64,000 nucleotides of DNA, from contig NZ_NSGF01000002.1 in assembly GCF_002294995.1 (NCBI RefSeq), forward strand, positions 372,001-436,000, given 5' to 3'. This document shows positions 16,260-27,391 of the stretch, piece after piece (the first letter of the stretch is position 1; the number at the start of each line of letters is the position of its first letter). Under the pieces are notes generated by a model. The model saw only the letters and a program-made list of their open reading frames with translations. It was not told where the DNA came from and made no database searches. Source of the stretch: Mesorhizobium sp. WSM3860. GTDB lineage: Bacteria; Pseudomonadota; Alphaproteobacteria; Rhizobiales; Rhizobiaceae. The translations under genes were made by a program, and so were the position numbers.

Positions 16260-17453
16260 TCAACCCCCTAGCTGTTGCAGCTTGCGACAGGCACGCCTTG
16301 CGCCTTCACGGCATCTCTGGCGACATCTCTCCTTGTTGCCATCCCTGCATCGCCCCACGGATTCCGGTTTAGCTGGTGCGCTCGTTTCCGCCGAACGATT
16401 GGAAGGTTCATCGATAGGCAACGACACTTGCGGCTTGCGACTGACTTTCTTCGGCAGGATCTTCTTGCGTGGCGGCGTAGGTGCTTGGAGCTTGGCAATT
16501 CGGCTCTTTGCAATTTCGATGAATGCACCATTCGGAAATGCCGCTAGATACGCACGATACATCGAGACATCGGACGTATCCTTGATCGATTTCCAAAATT
16601 CGAGCTCTTTCGCCGCGTTGATGTCTGGCTGATAGGGGTCTGCCGGAGACTGACTAGGCGGGGCATCTGGGTTGAACGAGAACCCCGGCTCCACCAGGGA
16701 CGAATTGCTCCAGGGGACCTGCTTCCCAGAAGTCGCGTTCATGACGTCCAACCGGACGCGACGCATGAGAATTTCAATGTCGATCGAAGGAGTCTTTATC
16801 CGCTTCACAAGAGAGTCTGCAAACGGGCTATGATTGACGGCTCCATCGAGAGCCACGTTGCCGGGTTGTGTCGCAAAGCCGATAAAGACTCCCCTGCCAG
16901 CATCCAAGGCTCCCAGCCCCTTTGCTATGGCAAGGCCGCGACTTTGACCCGGTCCACTCAATTGCTTAACGAAAGGATTGTCCCGACAGGCATCGAGAAG
17001 GACGATTGCGGTATTTTCCTCGGCCGTCATCGCGGCGATAATGTCTTGCAGACGCTCAGCCTCCAGAGCCAAGTCGGCCGGACGTTGAAGGGCGGCGTCA
17101 ACGGGCAATAGGTAGTTTTCCCCGTTCGCCTGGAGCCCGTGTCCGGCGAAGTAAAAAAGGGAGACGTCGCCCGGCCGCAAGTTTCGCCTGAATTTTCCGA
17201 TGAGTTCCCTGAACGTTGATGCGTCGGCATCCAATCCAAGGGTGACGTCGAAGCCCATCTCTTGCAAAACTCGGGAGATGGCCTTCGCATCATTTACCCC
17301 GTTGGGAAGCGATGCTGCATAACGGTAGGCCGAGTTGCCGATGACAAGCGCATATCTTTGGCTGCGTTGACCGATCTGGGTCTCAGAGGAAGCCGGTGTG
17401 GACAAGCCGGCCAGAAAAAGAAGGCACGCGCACAGCAAGCAAATCTTGGACAT
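16260..17453 (-). CDS. Secreted caspase-family (peptidase C14-like) protein
   Basis: 397 residues. A signal peptide (MSKICLLCACLLFLAGLSTPA) is followed by a caspase/metacaspase p20-like fold. RYALVIGNSAY opens the domain. The catalytic His is in FYFAGHGLQ (His105) and the catalytic Cys in VLLDACRDNPF (Cys156); both are intact. A helical segment near 285-330 (YRAYLAAFPNGAFIEIAKSRIAKL) resembles the short repeats found after many rhizobial caspase domains. The tail is basic and Cys-rich (CRDGNKERCRQRCREGARRAC). The export signal points to the periplasm rather than a cytoplasmic death effector. The gene is codirectional with the ClpS-AAA gene but separated from it by 762 bp. Confidence 0.85.
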   Translation of the reverse strand: MSKICLLCACLLFLAGLSTPASSETQIGQRSQRYALVIGNSAYRYAASLPNGVNDAKAISRVLQEMGFDVTLGLDADASTFRELIGKFRRNLRPGDVSLFYFAGHGLQANGENYLLPVDAALQRPADLALEAERLQDIIAAMTAEENTAIVLLDACRDNPFVKQLSGPGQSRGLAIAKGLGALDAGRGVFIGFATQPGNVALDGAVNHSPFADSLVKRIKTPSIDIEILMRRVRLDVMNATSGKQVPWSNSSLVEPGFSFNPDAPPSQSPADPYQPDINAAKELEFWKSIKDTSDVSMYRAYLAAFPNGAFIEIAKSRIAKLQAPTPPRKKILPKKVSRKPQVSLPIDEPSNRSAETSAPAKPESVGRCRDGNKERCRQRCREGARRACRKLQQLGG

Positions 17454-17624
17454 TGCGACCTTCCCGAGTAACGGAGAATATTAGCATCCGTTAAAGCGCG
17501 TGGGTACCCATTGTATGGCGCGGTCTTGCTTGGGAAAGAGTCCAAACTTGCCGGAGGCCGCCTCGTATGAGTCTCCGCGCATCGTCGCGCCTTTTCCGGC
17601 ATTGGGGCAACACCGTTCGATCGC

Positions 17625-19283
17625 TCAGCCAATCTCCTTCGTCGCCGCCCTTCCGGCGCTGCGGCCGGAAAAGATGCAGCCGCCGAGGAAGGTGCCTTCG
17701 AGCGCCGCATAGCCGTGCACGCCGCCGCCGCCGAAGCCGGCGACCTCGCCCACCGCGTAGAGACCCGGCACCGGCTCGCCCTCCGCGTCGAGCACGCGGC
17801 TGTCGAGATCGGTCTGCAGGCCGCCCAGCGTCTTGCGGGTAAGCACGTTGAGCCGGACCGCAATCAACGGGCCGTTCGCCGGATCGAGCATCTTGTGCGG
17901 CTTGGCGGTACGGATCAGCCTGTCGCCGAGATAGGCGCGCGCGCCGCGCAGCGCGGTGACCTGCGCGTCCTTGGAGAACGGGTTGTCGAGCTGCATGTCG
18001 CGGGCGCGGATCTCGCGTTCGACCTGCGCCACATCGAGCAGCCGCTCGCCGCCGGCCAGCGCGTTCATCCGCGCCACCAGCTTCGAAAGGTCGGGCTCGA
18101 CAATAAAATCCTCACCCTTTTCCATGAAGGCTTTCACCGGGCCGGGAATGCCCGACGTGGCGCGGCCGAGCACCTGCCGCCAGCTCTTGCCTGTGAGGTC
18201 CGGGTTCTGCTCCGAGCCCGACAGTGCGAACTCCTTCTGGATGATCTTCTTCGTCAGGATGAACCAGGAGTAATCGAAGCCGGTGCTCATGATATGGCTG
18301 AGCGTGGCAAGTGTGTCGAAGCCTGGGAAAAGCGGCACCGGCAGCCGTCTGCCGCGCGCGTCGAGCCATAGCGAAGAGGGGCCCGGCAGGATACGTATGG
18401 CGTGATCGGTCCAGATCGGCGCCCAATTCTTGATGCCCTCGACATAGTGCCACATGCGGTCGCCGTTTATGACCCTCCCGCCCGCTGCTTCGGTAATTGC
18501 CAGCATGCGGCCGTCGACATGGTCCGGCACGCCGGTGATCATGCGCTTCGGCGGCGCGCCGAGACGCTCGGGCCAGTTGCTGCGCACCAGCTCGTGATTG
18601 CCGCCGATGCCGCCGGAAGCGACGATCACGACCTGGGCGTGGAATTGGAAGGCGCCGGCCACGGCGCGAGAACTCTTGTGACCGCGCTCGACAGTGCTCG
18701 CCTCCAGGATATCGCCGCTGACGCCGGTAACCGCCTTGCCGGTCCGGGTCAGCTCGTTGACCCGGTGGCGAAACTTGAACTGCACCAGTCCGCGCTTCTG
18801 CGCCTCGCGCACGCGCAGCACGAAGGGTTCGAGCACGCCGGGCCCGGTGCCCCAGGTGATGTGGAAGCGCGGCACCGAATTGCCGTGGCCGCTGGCATTG
18901 CCGCCGCCGCGCTCGGCCCAGCCGACGACGGGGAAGAATTTCAACCCGCGCTCGATCAGCCAGGAGCGCTTCTCGCCGGCAGCGAAGCCGACATAGGCTT
19001 CAGCCCATTTGCGCGGCCAAAAATCCTCAGGGCGGTCGAAGGCGGCGGTGCCCATCCAGTCCTCGAGCGCGAGATCGTGGGAATCGCGGATGCGCATGCG
19101 CCGCTGCTCGGGCGAATCGACCAGGAAAAGCCCGCCGAACGACCAGAAGGCCTGGCCGCCCAGCGATTGCTCGGGCTCCTGGTCGACGATGATGATTTTC
19201 TTGCCGGCGTCGGCAAGTTCTGCCGCGGCGACGAGGCCTGCCAGCCCCGCGCCGACAACGATGACGTCCGCGTCGTCAGCCAT
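17625..19283 (-). CDS. FAD-binding dehydrogenase (3-ketosteroid dehydrogenase/fumarate reductase-like)
   Basis: 552-residue flavoprotein. The dinucleotide-binding motif is VIVVGAGLAGLVAAAELADAG at the N-terminus. A second FAD contact (VVIVASGGIGGNHELVR) lies mid-protein, and the C-terminal motif ends in LYAVGEVAGFGGGGVHGYAALEGTFLGGCIFSGR. This matches the COG3573-type FAD-binding dehydrogenases, close to KstD and the fumarate reductase flavoprotein. The electron acceptor and substrate are unknown. It lies 33 bp downstream of a Gfo/Idh/MocA gene on the same strand and is probably cotranscribed with it. Confidence 0.85.
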   Translation of the reverse strand: MADDADVIVVGAGLAGLVAAAELADAGKKIIIVDQEPEQSLGGQAFWSFGGLFLVDSPEQRRMRIRDSHDLALEDWMGTAAFDRPEDFWPRKWAEAYVGFAAGEKRSWLIERGLKFFPVVGWAERGGGNASGHGNSVPRFHITWGTGPGVLEPFVLRVREAQKRGLVQFKFRHRVNELTRTGKAVTGVSGDILEASTVERGHKSSRAVAGAFQFHAQVVIVASGGIGGNHELVRSNWPERLGAPPKRMITGVPDHVDGRMLAITEAAGGRVINGDRMWHYVEGIKNWAPIWTDHAIRILPGPSSLWLDARGRRLPVPLFPGFDTLATLSHIMSTGFDYSWFILTKKIIQKEFALSGSEQNPDLTGKSWRQVLGRATSGIPGPVKAFMEKGEDFIVEPDLSKLVARMNALAGGERLLDVAQVEREIRARDMQLDNPFSKDAQVTALRGARAYLGDRLIRTAKPHKMLDPANGPLIAVRLNVLTRKTLGGLQTDLDSRVLDAEGEPVPGLYAVGEVAGFGGGGVHGYAALEGTFLGGCIFSGRSAGRAATKEIG

Positions 19284-19316
19284 CTTCGTTCCCCCCAGCG
19301 TCCTTCCGACGGCGTG

Positions 19317-20303
19317 TCAGACGGGCTCCCAGCCGTCCTTGTCGCCGGCGCGGAAGACGGCGTCGATGACCTTCTGGTTGAGGACCGACTCCTCCAGCGT
19401 GAAGACACGGTCCTTGCCGCCCTGGGCCGCGCGTACGAAGGCCTCGCATTCCAGCCGGTACTGCTGGGTGCCTGGGAAGCGGAATACCTGCGCCTCGGTG
19501 TGGTTCTGGTTGTGCAGTTCGATACGGTGGTGGTCGTAGAGCCCGGCGTTGAACGGACCAAAGACCTCGATGAAACCTTTCTCGCCGTGGAACACCATCA
19601 CCTGCCGCGCCGCCATCTGCGTCGAGAGGTAAAAGGACAGTTCGAAGTCGCCGAAATCAGCCCGGATCGAGGAATAGATGTCGGTGCCGAAGGTCTTGTC
19701 GCGCTCGATGGTGGCCTGCACGCGAAGCGGTTCCTTGCCGGTCGAAAAGCGCGTCGACACGGTCGGGTAGACGCCGATGTCGGGCAGCGCGCCGCCGCCG
19801 AGATCGAGCTGGTTGCGCATGTTCGTGGGGTCGACATTGTAATACGAAAACGCGCCCTGCACGTGGCGCAGCCGGCCGATCGCGCCGCTGGCGATGAGGT
19901 CGCGCACCTTGATCCACTGCGGGTGGTAGACGACCATGAAGGCCTCGCAGACCAGCACCTTCTTCTCGTCGCGCAGCCTGATCAGCGGCGGGATGTCCTT
20001 GGCGTCGAGCGCAAGAGGCTTCTCGACCAGCACATGTTTTCCCGCCTCGATCGCCTTTGCCGTCCATTCGACATGCTGCGAGGTCGGCAGCGGAATATAG
20101 ACGCCGTCGACCTCCTTGGAAGCGAGCAGTTCCTCATAGGAGCCGAAGGCATGTTGCGCGCCGAAACGTTCGCCCAGGGCGCGAGCCTTCGCCAGATCGC
20201 GGCTAGCGATCGCCGACAGCACGCCGTTTTCCGAATCCACGATCGCCGGCAAAAGCTGCTCGCGGCCGATCTTGGCCGTCGACAGAACACCCCATCGGAA
20301 CAT
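19317..20303 (-). CDS. Gfo/Idh/MocA-family NAD(P)-dependent oxidoreductase
   Basis: 328 residues from ATG 20303, which has GGAG 8 nt upstream. The Rossmann start is [20 protein letters not shown]. The family motif EKPLAL follows KHVLV, with the Lys expected in catalysis. The C-terminal beta-sheet domain includes [18 protein letters not shown]. Members oxidise sugars, inositols or trans-dihydrodiols; the substrate cannot be named. A MITE-like inverted-repeat element lies in the region just upstream. Confidence 0.87.
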   Translation of the reverse strand: MFRWGVLSTAKIGREQLLPAIVDSENGVLSAIASRDLAKARALGERFGAQHAFGSYEELLASKEVDGVYIPLPTSQHVEWTAKAIEAGKHVLVEKPLALDAKDIPPLIRLRDEKKVLVCEAFMVVYHPQWIKVRDLIASGAIGRLRHVQGAFSYYNVDPTNMRNQLDLGGGALPDIGVYPTVSTRFSTGKEPLRVQATIERDKTFGTDIYSSIRADFGDFELSFYLSTQMAARQVMVFHGEKGFIEVFGPFNAGLYDHHRIELHNQNHTEAQVFRFPGTQQYRLECEAFVRAAQGGKDRVFTLEESVLNQKVIDAVFRAGDKDGWEPV

Positions 20304-20378
20304 TGTGTTTCTCCATGTCGATTTACAGACGATGAGGTTTGCCTGAAAGCGGCGGAAAAGCCAATGAAGCATACGCTC

Positions 20379-20592
20379 CTTTCCTCGCCCCACGAAGTGG
20401 GGAGAGGTGGCCCGGCGAAGTCGGGACGGAGAGGGGCCTTCGTAGGGAGCTGGCGTTCGCCGATCAGCGTCCGTAGGCGTCGCTTCATGGCACCCAGCTC
20501 TCAAAGGGCTCTGCCGTCGCCAACGGCGTCGCCCGCTCCGTCTCGGGCTTCGCCCGAGCCACCTCTCCCCCGCGTTGCGGGGGCGAGGAAAG
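20379..20592. mobile_element. MITE-like inverted-repeat element A
   Basis: 214-bp element with perfect 13-bp terminal arms CTTTCCTCGCCCC/GGGGCGAGGAAAG and further internal complementary blocks (GGGGAGAGGTGGC near 20400 against GCCACCTCTCCCC near 20560). It has no coding capacity. It fills most of the gap between the YceI gene and the MocA-type gene. Confidence 0.65.
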
Positions 20593-20601
20593 AGGCTGTG
20601 C

Positions 20602-21177
20602 TCAACCCCTTCTCCCCGTCAGCGTCATGTCGAAGTCGACGACGTTGGAATAAATCGGCGTGCCGACATCCATGCCGTAGCGCGATCTCAGCACCTTGTC
20701 GGTAACATGGAACTTGATGGTTCCTGACTTCAGCCCATCGAGCTCGGCCGTGAACTTTTCCGAAAACGTCTTGCCGCGCGCCGTCAGCCGGCCGGCGACC
20801 ACGGCTGTCGTGTCGCCGGTGCGGGTCACGCTTGTCGAGCGGAACTGAATCTCCGGATTGTTGGCGCTGTCGAACACGGCGTCGGAACGCAGGAAGGCGT
20901 CGATGCGGCCCTGTCCGGTGCCGACACTTTCGGGATAGATGGTGAGGTCGACCTTCGAGCGCCCGACATCGGCATTGTCGATGCGGATCGTGCCCTTGAA
21001 GCGGCCGAAGGCGCCGTCGAAGCCGCCGCCGCCGGCCTTGCCGATGGTGAAGCGGATGCTGGAGCCCGCCGGGCTGATCGTATAGCTGCCGGCGGCGTCG
21101 CTGAGCGCCACCGCGGCGTAAACGGGCACGGCAAGGCAAGCGGCAAAGGCCGCCAATCCGAGGATGCGCGCATGCAT
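20602..21177 (-). CDS. YceI-family periplasmic lipid-binding protein
   Basis: 191 residues with a signal peptide ([21 protein letters not shown]). The YceI lipocalin-like barrel is shown by [16 protein letters not shown], then [15 protein letters not shown] near the N-terminus and [19 protein letters not shown] at the end. Family members bind polyisoprenoid lipids in the periplasm. It is immediately downstream of a cytochrome b561 gene, a pairing seen in many proteobacteria and likely one transcription unit. Confidence 0.9.
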   Translation of the reverse strand: MHARILGLAAFAACLAVPVYAAVALSDAAGSYTISPAGSSIRFTIGKAGGGGFDGAFGRFKGTIRIDNADVGRSKVDLTIYPESVGTGQGRIDAFLRSDAVFDSANNPEIQFRSTSVTRTGDTTAVVAGRLTARGKTFSEKFTAELDGLKSGTIKFHVTDKVLRSRYGMDVGTPIYSNVVDFDMTLTGRRG

Positions 21178-21244
21178 GGAAATCTGTCCTATCCTGAGCC
21201 AGCGCATTGCTGTCTTCCCGCCACCAACGAACGGGCGGCCGGCC

Positions 21245-21814
21245 CTATTCCCGGGCTGACGAAGGCGTGATTATGCGCGTGAGCACGCTGTCGCGCAGCA
21301 GGAAATGGTGGCGCATCGCAGCAAGGATATGCAAAGCGACCAGCGCCATGCCGGCGTAGGCGAGATACCAATGCGCAGCCGACCAGAAGCTTTCCGCGGC
21401 GTCGGATTCGGCGAGCGGCAGGTCGGGCATGACAAACTGGTTGAACGGCATGGTCGGGATTTCCAGCGTCGAGACCGAGACCAGCGCCCAGCCGGAGAGC
21501 GGCAGGCCGACCTGCAAGGCATAGAGCGCAAAATGCGCCAGCGGCGCTGCCTTGCGCTCCACTGTTCCGACCGAAGGCGGGAGCGCTGGCGCCGCATTGC
21601 CGACACGCCAGGCGATGCGCAGGATGACCAGCCCAAGCAGCAGGACGCCGAAGGACTTATGCAGCTGGATCAGCTCGAAGGACATCCTCTGGCTGTCGAT
21701 CCGCATCATCACGAAGCCGAGCACGAACTGACCGATGAAGATGATGCCGATCAGCCAGTGAAGGATGATCATCGCCCAGCCATAGCGGGTGGCGGTGTTG
21801 GTAAGGGGCTGCAT
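21245..21814 (-). CDS. Cytochrome b561 (CybB family)
   Basis: Four-helix di-heme membrane cytochrome, 189 residues. The first helix is WAMIILHWLIGIIFIGQFVLGF with a heme-ligand His. QLHKSFGVLLLGLVILRIAWR supplies another. The third and fourth helices are APLAHFALYALQVGLPLSGW and AHWYLAYAGMALVALHILAAMRHHFL. It moves electrons from quinol in the inner membrane; the partner is unknown. It precedes the YceI gene. Confidence 0.92.
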   Translation of the reverse strand: MQPLTNTATRYGWAMIILHWLIGIIFIGQFVLGFVMMRIDSQRMSFELIQLHKSFGVLLLGLVILRIAWRVGNAAPALPPSVGTVERKAAPLAHFALYALQVGLPLSGWALVSVSTLEIPTMPFNQFVMPDLPLAESDAAESFWSAAHWYLAYAGMALVALHILAAMRHHFLLRDSVLTRIITPSSARE

Positions 21815-21892
21815 GGGAGGCGAACGCTGTCGAGTTCAGCTTTCTTCCGAGGCGCCCTGTGTTATTCTTTAGGCACAATCCCAGACGCCGGC

Positions 21893-22066
21893 GCCGCCCC
21901 TCATTGCCCTGCCGGGCATTTCTCCCCGTATAGTGACGGGGAGAAAGACTCGATCATCGACGATTTCGCCAATCGCCATCGTTGCAGGAGAGCGGTGAGG
22001 TCGCGGCCAGCCCCTTCTCCCCGTCACTTACGGGGAGAAGATGCCGGCAGGCAGATGAGGGGCGGC
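21893..22066. mobile_element. MITE-like inverted-repeat element B
   Basis: 174 bp with perfect 12-bp ends GCCGCCCCTCAT/ATGAGGGGCGGC, two internal CTCCCCGT hairpins, and a core TTTCGCCAATCGCCATCG (21964-21981). Element C at 24151 has the same core and architecture. It is noncoding and explains the gap between the cytochrome and LysR genes. Confidence 0.75.
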
Positions 22067-22108
22067 ACCGAGGTCTGATAGGTTTTCTATTAACGTTCCG
22101 CCGCGTCC

Positions 22109-22999
22109 CTACCCGCTCACCTTGAAGAAATCCACAAAAGCCCTGAGCGCCGGCCGCATTTGGCGGCGGCTTGGGTAGTAGACAAAGAAGCCGTCGAAGG
22201 TGGGGCACCAGTCCTCCAGCACGCGGATCAGCCGGCCATCGGCGAGCGGTGCCTTCACATAGTCCTCGAAGACGAAGGCGAGCCCGGCGCCGTCGAGGGC
22301 GGCCTGCGCGATCAGATGGTCCTCGTCGAGGATCAGCGGCCCTTGCGCGGCGATTTCGATCTCCTCGCCTTCCTTCTCGAATTCCCAGCGGTAAAGGACG
22401 CCGCTGGAGAAGCGGAAGCGGATGCAGCGATGGTCGGCGAGCTCGCGCGGATGGCGCGGTTTCGGCTTCGTCGCGAAGTAGGACGGCGCGCCGACCACCG
22501 CACCGCGGATGTTCGGCCCGATGCGCACCGCGATCATGTCGCGCTGCAGGCTTTCGCCGAGCCGCACGCCGGCGTCGAAGCCGCCTTCGACCACGTCGGT
22601 GAAGCGGTCCTCGATGACGAGCTCCAGCACGATCTCGGGATAGGCGGCGGCAAAGGCGGCGAGCCGTGGCGTCAGCACCAGATGCGCGGCCGTGCGCGGC
22701 ACGGTCAGCCGCAGATTGCCCGCCGGCCGGTCGCGCGCCTCGACCGCCGTTTCCAGCGCCAGGTCGATCTCGGACAATGCCGGCCGCAAGCGCTCCAACA
22801 GCTGCGCCCCTTCCTCGGTTGGGGCGACACTGCGCGTGCTGCGCGCCAGAAGCCGCACGCCGAGCCGCGCCTCCAGGCTCGCCACCGCATGGCTGACCGC
22901 CGATGGCGCGATGCCGAGCTCGCGGGCAGCGCCGCGAAAGCTGGCGCTTTGCGCGACCGCGGCGAGAACGGCCAGCTGGGAAAGGTTCGTCCGGTTCAT
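22109..22999 (-). CDS. LysR-type transcriptional regulator
   Basis: 296 residues. HTH region: LSQLAVLAAVAQSASFRGAARELGIAPSAVSHAVASLE. The substrate-binding domain includes GFDAGVRLGESLQRDMIAV, typical of the large DhcR/PecT-like subgroup. It is divergent from an aldo/keto reductase gene with 96 bp between start codons, and probably controls that gene. Confidence 0.88.
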   Translation of the reverse strand: MNRTNLSQLAVLAAVAQSASFRGAARELGIAPSAVSHAVASLEARLGVRLLARSTRSVAPTEEGAQLLERLRPALSEIDLALETAVEARDRPAGNLRLTVPRTAAHLVLTPRLAAFAAAYPEIVLELVIEDRFTDVVEGGFDAGVRLGESLQRDMIAVRIGPNIRGAVVGAPSYFATKPKPRHPRELADHRCIRFRFSSGVLYRWEFEKEGEEIEIAAQGPLILDEDHLIAQAALDGAGLAFVFEDYVKAPLADGRLIRVLEDWCPTFDGFFVYYPSRRQMRPALRAFVDFFKVSG

Positions 23000-23095
23000 T
23001 GATCTATCTTATAGAGCGAGCTGTGCGAAAGAGACATGATTATCGAACGGAGGTCCAGGCGCTATTTCATCTCCATCGCAACAAGGAGATGCGCC

Positions 23096-24091
<996 letters not shown>

Positions 24092-24150
24092 GTGAAAAAA
24101 GGGGCGCTTCGGCGCGGCCCGGCGCTCAGCGCCCCATCTGTTGAGAGGTA

Positions 24151-24326
24151 GGCGCGAGGCACCCCCCTCTGTCCTGCCGGACATCTCCCCCGCAAGGGGG
24201 GAGATCAGATGTCGCCCTTGCTTTCGCCAATCGCCAACGCTGCAAGACGGGTGCCGCCGACGAAGCCGCCAACCTCCCCCCTTGCGGGGGAGATGACCGG
24301 CAGGGCAGAGCGGGGTGCCTCGCGCC
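24151..24326. mobile_element. MITE-like inverted-repeat element C
   Basis: 176 bp with perfect 15-bp ends GGCGCGAGGCACCCC/GGGGTGCCTCGCGCC, internal hairpins of ATCTCCCCC/GGGGGAGAT type, and the core TTTCGCCAATCGCCAACG shared with element B. Noncoding. Its right end stops 15 bp short of the next gene. Confidence 0.75.
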
Positions 24327-24340
24327 GAGATTTCAATCCT

Positions 24341-24943
24341 TCACCAACGCACCACGCTAATCTCGGGCCAGGTCTCCTTTGCACGCGCCCCCTTCGCCTC
24401 ATGCGTCCGCCGATTATCCAGCACCCGGTTCGGTGTGATGCGGAATGAAAAAAGGTCATCCAGCCCGAACGGCGCCACCAGCTCCAACGCCCCGTCTGCA
24501 TCAAACCGCACTCCCACCGCATGCGTCTTCGAGGCGAAATAGCCGACGGATTCACTCGCGCTCGCGTAGCGCGGGCATGCCTGCCCGAACTTCGCCGGAT
24601 ACCATAGATGCACGCGTGCCTGGTTACGCACCTCGACCGGCAGCGGCAAGCCCTCGAAATGCTGCGCCGCCCGGCGGATGACCGCGTCCTCGGCCTCGTA
24701 GGAGAGATCGGTGCCGTCGAAATAGAACAGGTCGACATCCTTGATGCCGTAGCCCGGCGGCCTGCCCGTCAGGTGGTTCCAGACGCTGTTGTAGAGCGCG
24801 CCGGAAACCACCAGCCAGCCCGGCAGCGCCAGTTCACGCACCCGCGCCAGTGTTTTGGCAAGCAGCGGGTCCGCCGCGACGATTTCGAGAAAGGCCGCGC
24901 GTTGTTCTTCGAAAGGCAGGCCCGAATAGCGGAGATGGTGCAT
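24341..24943 (-). CDS. DUF925-family nucleotidyltransferase-like protein
   Basis: 200 residues. The motif LVVSGALYNSVWNHLTG followed by DVDLFYFDGTDLSYEAED fits the minimal nucleotidyltransferase fold, with the DxD pair expected to bind metal, as in the NTP_transf_6 (DUF925) family. No biochemical role is established for this family as far as I know. It lies 39 bp downstream of pheT and may be the last gene of that unit. Confidence 0.8.
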   Translation of the reverse strand: MHHLRYSGLPFEEQRAAFLEIVAADPLLAKTLARVRELALPGWLVVSGALYNSVWNHLTGRPPGYGIKDVDLFYFDGTDLSYEAEDAVIRRAAQHFEGLPLPVEVRNQARVHLWYPAKFGQACPRYASASESVGYFASKTHAVGVRFDADGALELVAPFGLDDLFSFRITPNRVLDNRRTHEAKGARAKETWPEISVVRW

Positions 24944-24982
24944 CGCCCTTTGGAGGGCGATTCGCCATCGTTCCGCAATGCC

Positions 24983-27391
24983 TCACGTTCTGAGCACGCC
25001 GCCCGTCTGCTTGTTGACGCTCTCGACGATGCGTTTGGCCAGCGCCTCGAAATCCTCGTCGGTCAGCGTCTTCTCGACCGGCTGGATCGACACTTCGATG
25101 GCGATCGACTTCTTGGCCGCACCCAGCGAGGCGCCCTCGAAGACGTCGAACACCGAAACGCCGGTGACCAGCTTCTTGTCGGCGGCTAGAGCGGCGCGCA
25201 TCAACGTGCCGGCCTCGACCGTCCTGTCGACGACGAAGGCGAAGTCGCGCTTCACCGCCTGGAAGGGCGAAAGCTCCAGCTTCGGCTTGGTGCGCGTCGG
25301 CTTGGCCTTCGGCTCCGGCACGGCATCGACATAGACCTCGAAGCCGCAGATCGGTCCGGCAACGTCAAGCGCTTCGAGCGTCTTCGGATGGAACTCGCCG
25401 AAAGTGCCGAGCACGGTCTTCGGCCCGAGCTTGATCGTGCCGGAGCGTCCGGGATGATACCAGGCCGGGCCGCCGGGCTCGATCTGCAGCCGGTCGACCG
25501 GCGCGCCGCAGGCTTCGAGCGCCGCGATCGCGTCCGCCTTGGCGTCGAACACGCCGACCGGCCCGGCATTGCCGGCCCAGCTGCGGCCCGAGCCGTCGAG
25601 CTTGGCGGTGCCCCGCCGCACGCCGGCGGCGACGCGCCGCTGCTGGTCGGCCAAGTCGCCCTCATAGGTGCCGGATACCTCGAACAGCGCCACGTCGCCT
25701 ATGCCCTTGTCGGCATTGCGCTGGGCGGCGCTGATCAGCCCGGGCAGTAGCGAAGGCCGCATGTCGGACATGTCGGCGGCGATCGGATTGGCGAGTTTTA
25801 GCCCGTTCTGGCCGCCGCCGAACAGCTCGGCGTGCTTTGCCGGGATGAACGACCAGGTGACCGCCTCCATCATGCCGCGCACGGCGAGCGCGCGCTTGGC
25901 GGACCGGGTGCGGATCTGAAGCGTGGTCAGGATCCTGCCGTTGACGGCGTCATGCGAGGTCAGCGGCTGCGGCGCGATGTTGTCGACGCCGTGGATGCGC
26001 ATCACCTCTTCGACAAGGTCGGCCTTGCCGTCGACATCCGGCCGCCAGGATGGCACCTCCACCTTGACGACCTCACCTGAACCCTGCGGCTCGAAGCCGA
26101 GGCGGGTCAGGATGCCGAGCGCTTCTTCCTTCGGCACCTCGATGCCGGTCAGCCGCTTCACTTCCGACAGCGGGAAGGAAATGATCTTCGGCTTGTGGCC
26201 GGCATAGCCCGCCACCTCGATTTCCGTCGGCGTGCCGCCGCAGAATTCCAGCACCAGCTTGGTCGCCAGCTCGACGCCGGGCACCATGAACTCAGGATCG
26301 ACGCCGCGCTCGAAGCGGTACCGCGCATCGCTGATGATGCCGAGCGTGCGGCCGGTGCGGGCCGTCGTGATCGGGTCCCAGAGCGCCGACTCGATCAACA
26401 CGTCGGTGGTGTTTTCGTCGCAGCCCGAATGCTCGCCGCCCATGATGCCGGCGATCGATTCGACGCCGTTGTCGTCGGCGATCACGCACATCTCCGGCGT
26501 CAGCGTGTATTCGCGCCCGTCGAGCGCCAGCACCTTTTCGCCGTCCCTGGCGCGGCGCACCACAAGGTTGCCGGTGACCTTCTTCGCGTCGAACACATGC
26601 AGCGGCCGGCCGCGGTCGAAGGTGACGTAGTTGGTGATGTCGACCAGGGCGCTGATCGGCCGAAGCCCGATGCCGATCAGCCGCTGCTGCAGCCATTTCG
26701 GCGACGGGCCGTTCTTGACGCCCTTCACCAGCGTCAGCGCGAAGCCGGGGCAGAGTTCCGGCGCCTCGATCTTGACCTTCACCGGGCACATGCCGTCGCC
26801 AGCATGCGGCATGATCGCGCCGCCGGTGAGCCGGCCGAGGCCGCTCGCCGCGAGATCGCGCGCGATGCCGTAGACGCTGGTGGCATCGGGGCGGTTCGGC
26901 GTCAGGTTGATCTCGATGACCGGATCGTCGAGAAGCGCGTAAGCGGCGAAGCTGGTGCCGACCGGTGCGTCTTCGGGCAGGTCGATGATGCCGGTATGCT
27001 CGTCCGAAAGCTGCAGCTCGCGTTCGGAGCACATCATGCCATGGCTCTCGACGCCGCGGATCTTGCCGACGGATAGCGTCACGTCGATGCCGGGAATATA
27101 GGTCCCGGGCGCTGCAAAGGCGCCGATCAGGCCGGCGCGGGCGTTGGGCGCCCCGCACACCACCTGCACCGGCGGCTTGCCGTCGCCGGTATCGACGCCA
27201 AGCACGCGCAGCCGGTCGGCGTCGGGATGCTGTACAGCCGTCAGTACCTTGGCGATGACGAAGGGTTTTAGGCCCGCCTTGTCGTCGACATGTTCGACTT
27301 CGAGGCCGATCGCCGTCAGCCGCTCGACGATCTCGGCAAGCGAGGCGTCGGTCTCGAGATGGTCCTTGAGCCAGGAGAGGGTGAATTTCAT
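24983..27391 (-). CDS. pheT: Phenylalanyl-tRNA synthetase beta subunit
   Basis: 802 residues, full bacterial length. The N-terminus ([21 protein letters not shown]) leads to the EMAP-like tRNA-binding domain ([23 protein letters not shown]). The B3/B4 editing domain, B5 and the catalytic-like core follow ([13 protein letters not shown]), and the anticodon-binding ferredoxin fold ends the protein ([16 protein letters not shown]). It forms the alpha2-beta2 enzyme with PheS. Unusually, a GFA-family gene separates it from pheS; its start overlaps that gene's stop by 4 bp. Confidence 0.98.
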   Translation of the reverse strand: MKFTLSWLKDHLETDASLAEIVERLTAIGLEVEHVDDKAGLKPFVIAKVLTAVQHPDADRLRVLGVDTGDGKPPVQVVCGAPNARAGLIGAFAAPGTYIPGIDVTLSVGKIRGVESHGMMCSERELQLSDEHTGIIDLPEDAPVGTSFAAYALLDDPVIEINLTPNRPDATSVYGIARDLAASGLGRLTGGAIMPHAGDGMCPVKVKIEAPELCPGFALTLVKGVKNGPSPKWLQQRLIGIGLRPISALVDITNYVTFDRGRPLHVFDAKKVTGNLVVRRARDGEKVLALDGREYTLTPEMCVIADDNGVESIAGIMGGEHSGCDENTTDVLIESALWDPITTARTGRTLGIISDARYRFERGVDPEFMVPGVELATKLVLEFCGGTPTEIEVAGYAGHKPKIISFPLSEVKRLTGIEVPKEEALGILTRLGFEPQGSGEVVKVEVPSWRPDVDGKADLVEEVMRIHGVDNIAPQPLTSHDAVNGRILTTLQIRTRSAKRALAVRGMMEAVTWSFIPAKHAELFGGGQNGLKLANPIAADMSDMRPSLLPGLISAAQRNADKGIGDVALFEVSGTYEGDLADQQRRVAAGVRRGTAKLDGSGRSWAGNAGPVGVFDAKADAIAALEACGAPVDRLQIEPGGPAWYHPGRSGTIKLGPKTVLGTFGEFHPKTLEALDVAGPICGFEVYVDAVPEPKAKPTRTKPKLELSPFQAVKRDFAFVVDRTVEAGTLMRAALAADKKLVTGVSVFDVFEGASLGAAKKSIAIEVSIQPVEKTLTDEDFEALAKRIVESVNKQTGGVLRT

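Noticed and set aside
18402..20705. 767-codon open frame on the plus strand
   Set aside because: It lies antisense to two well-supported oxidoreductase genes and its translation is rich in His/Arg/Asp with no family motifs, as expected for the complement of GC-rich genes.
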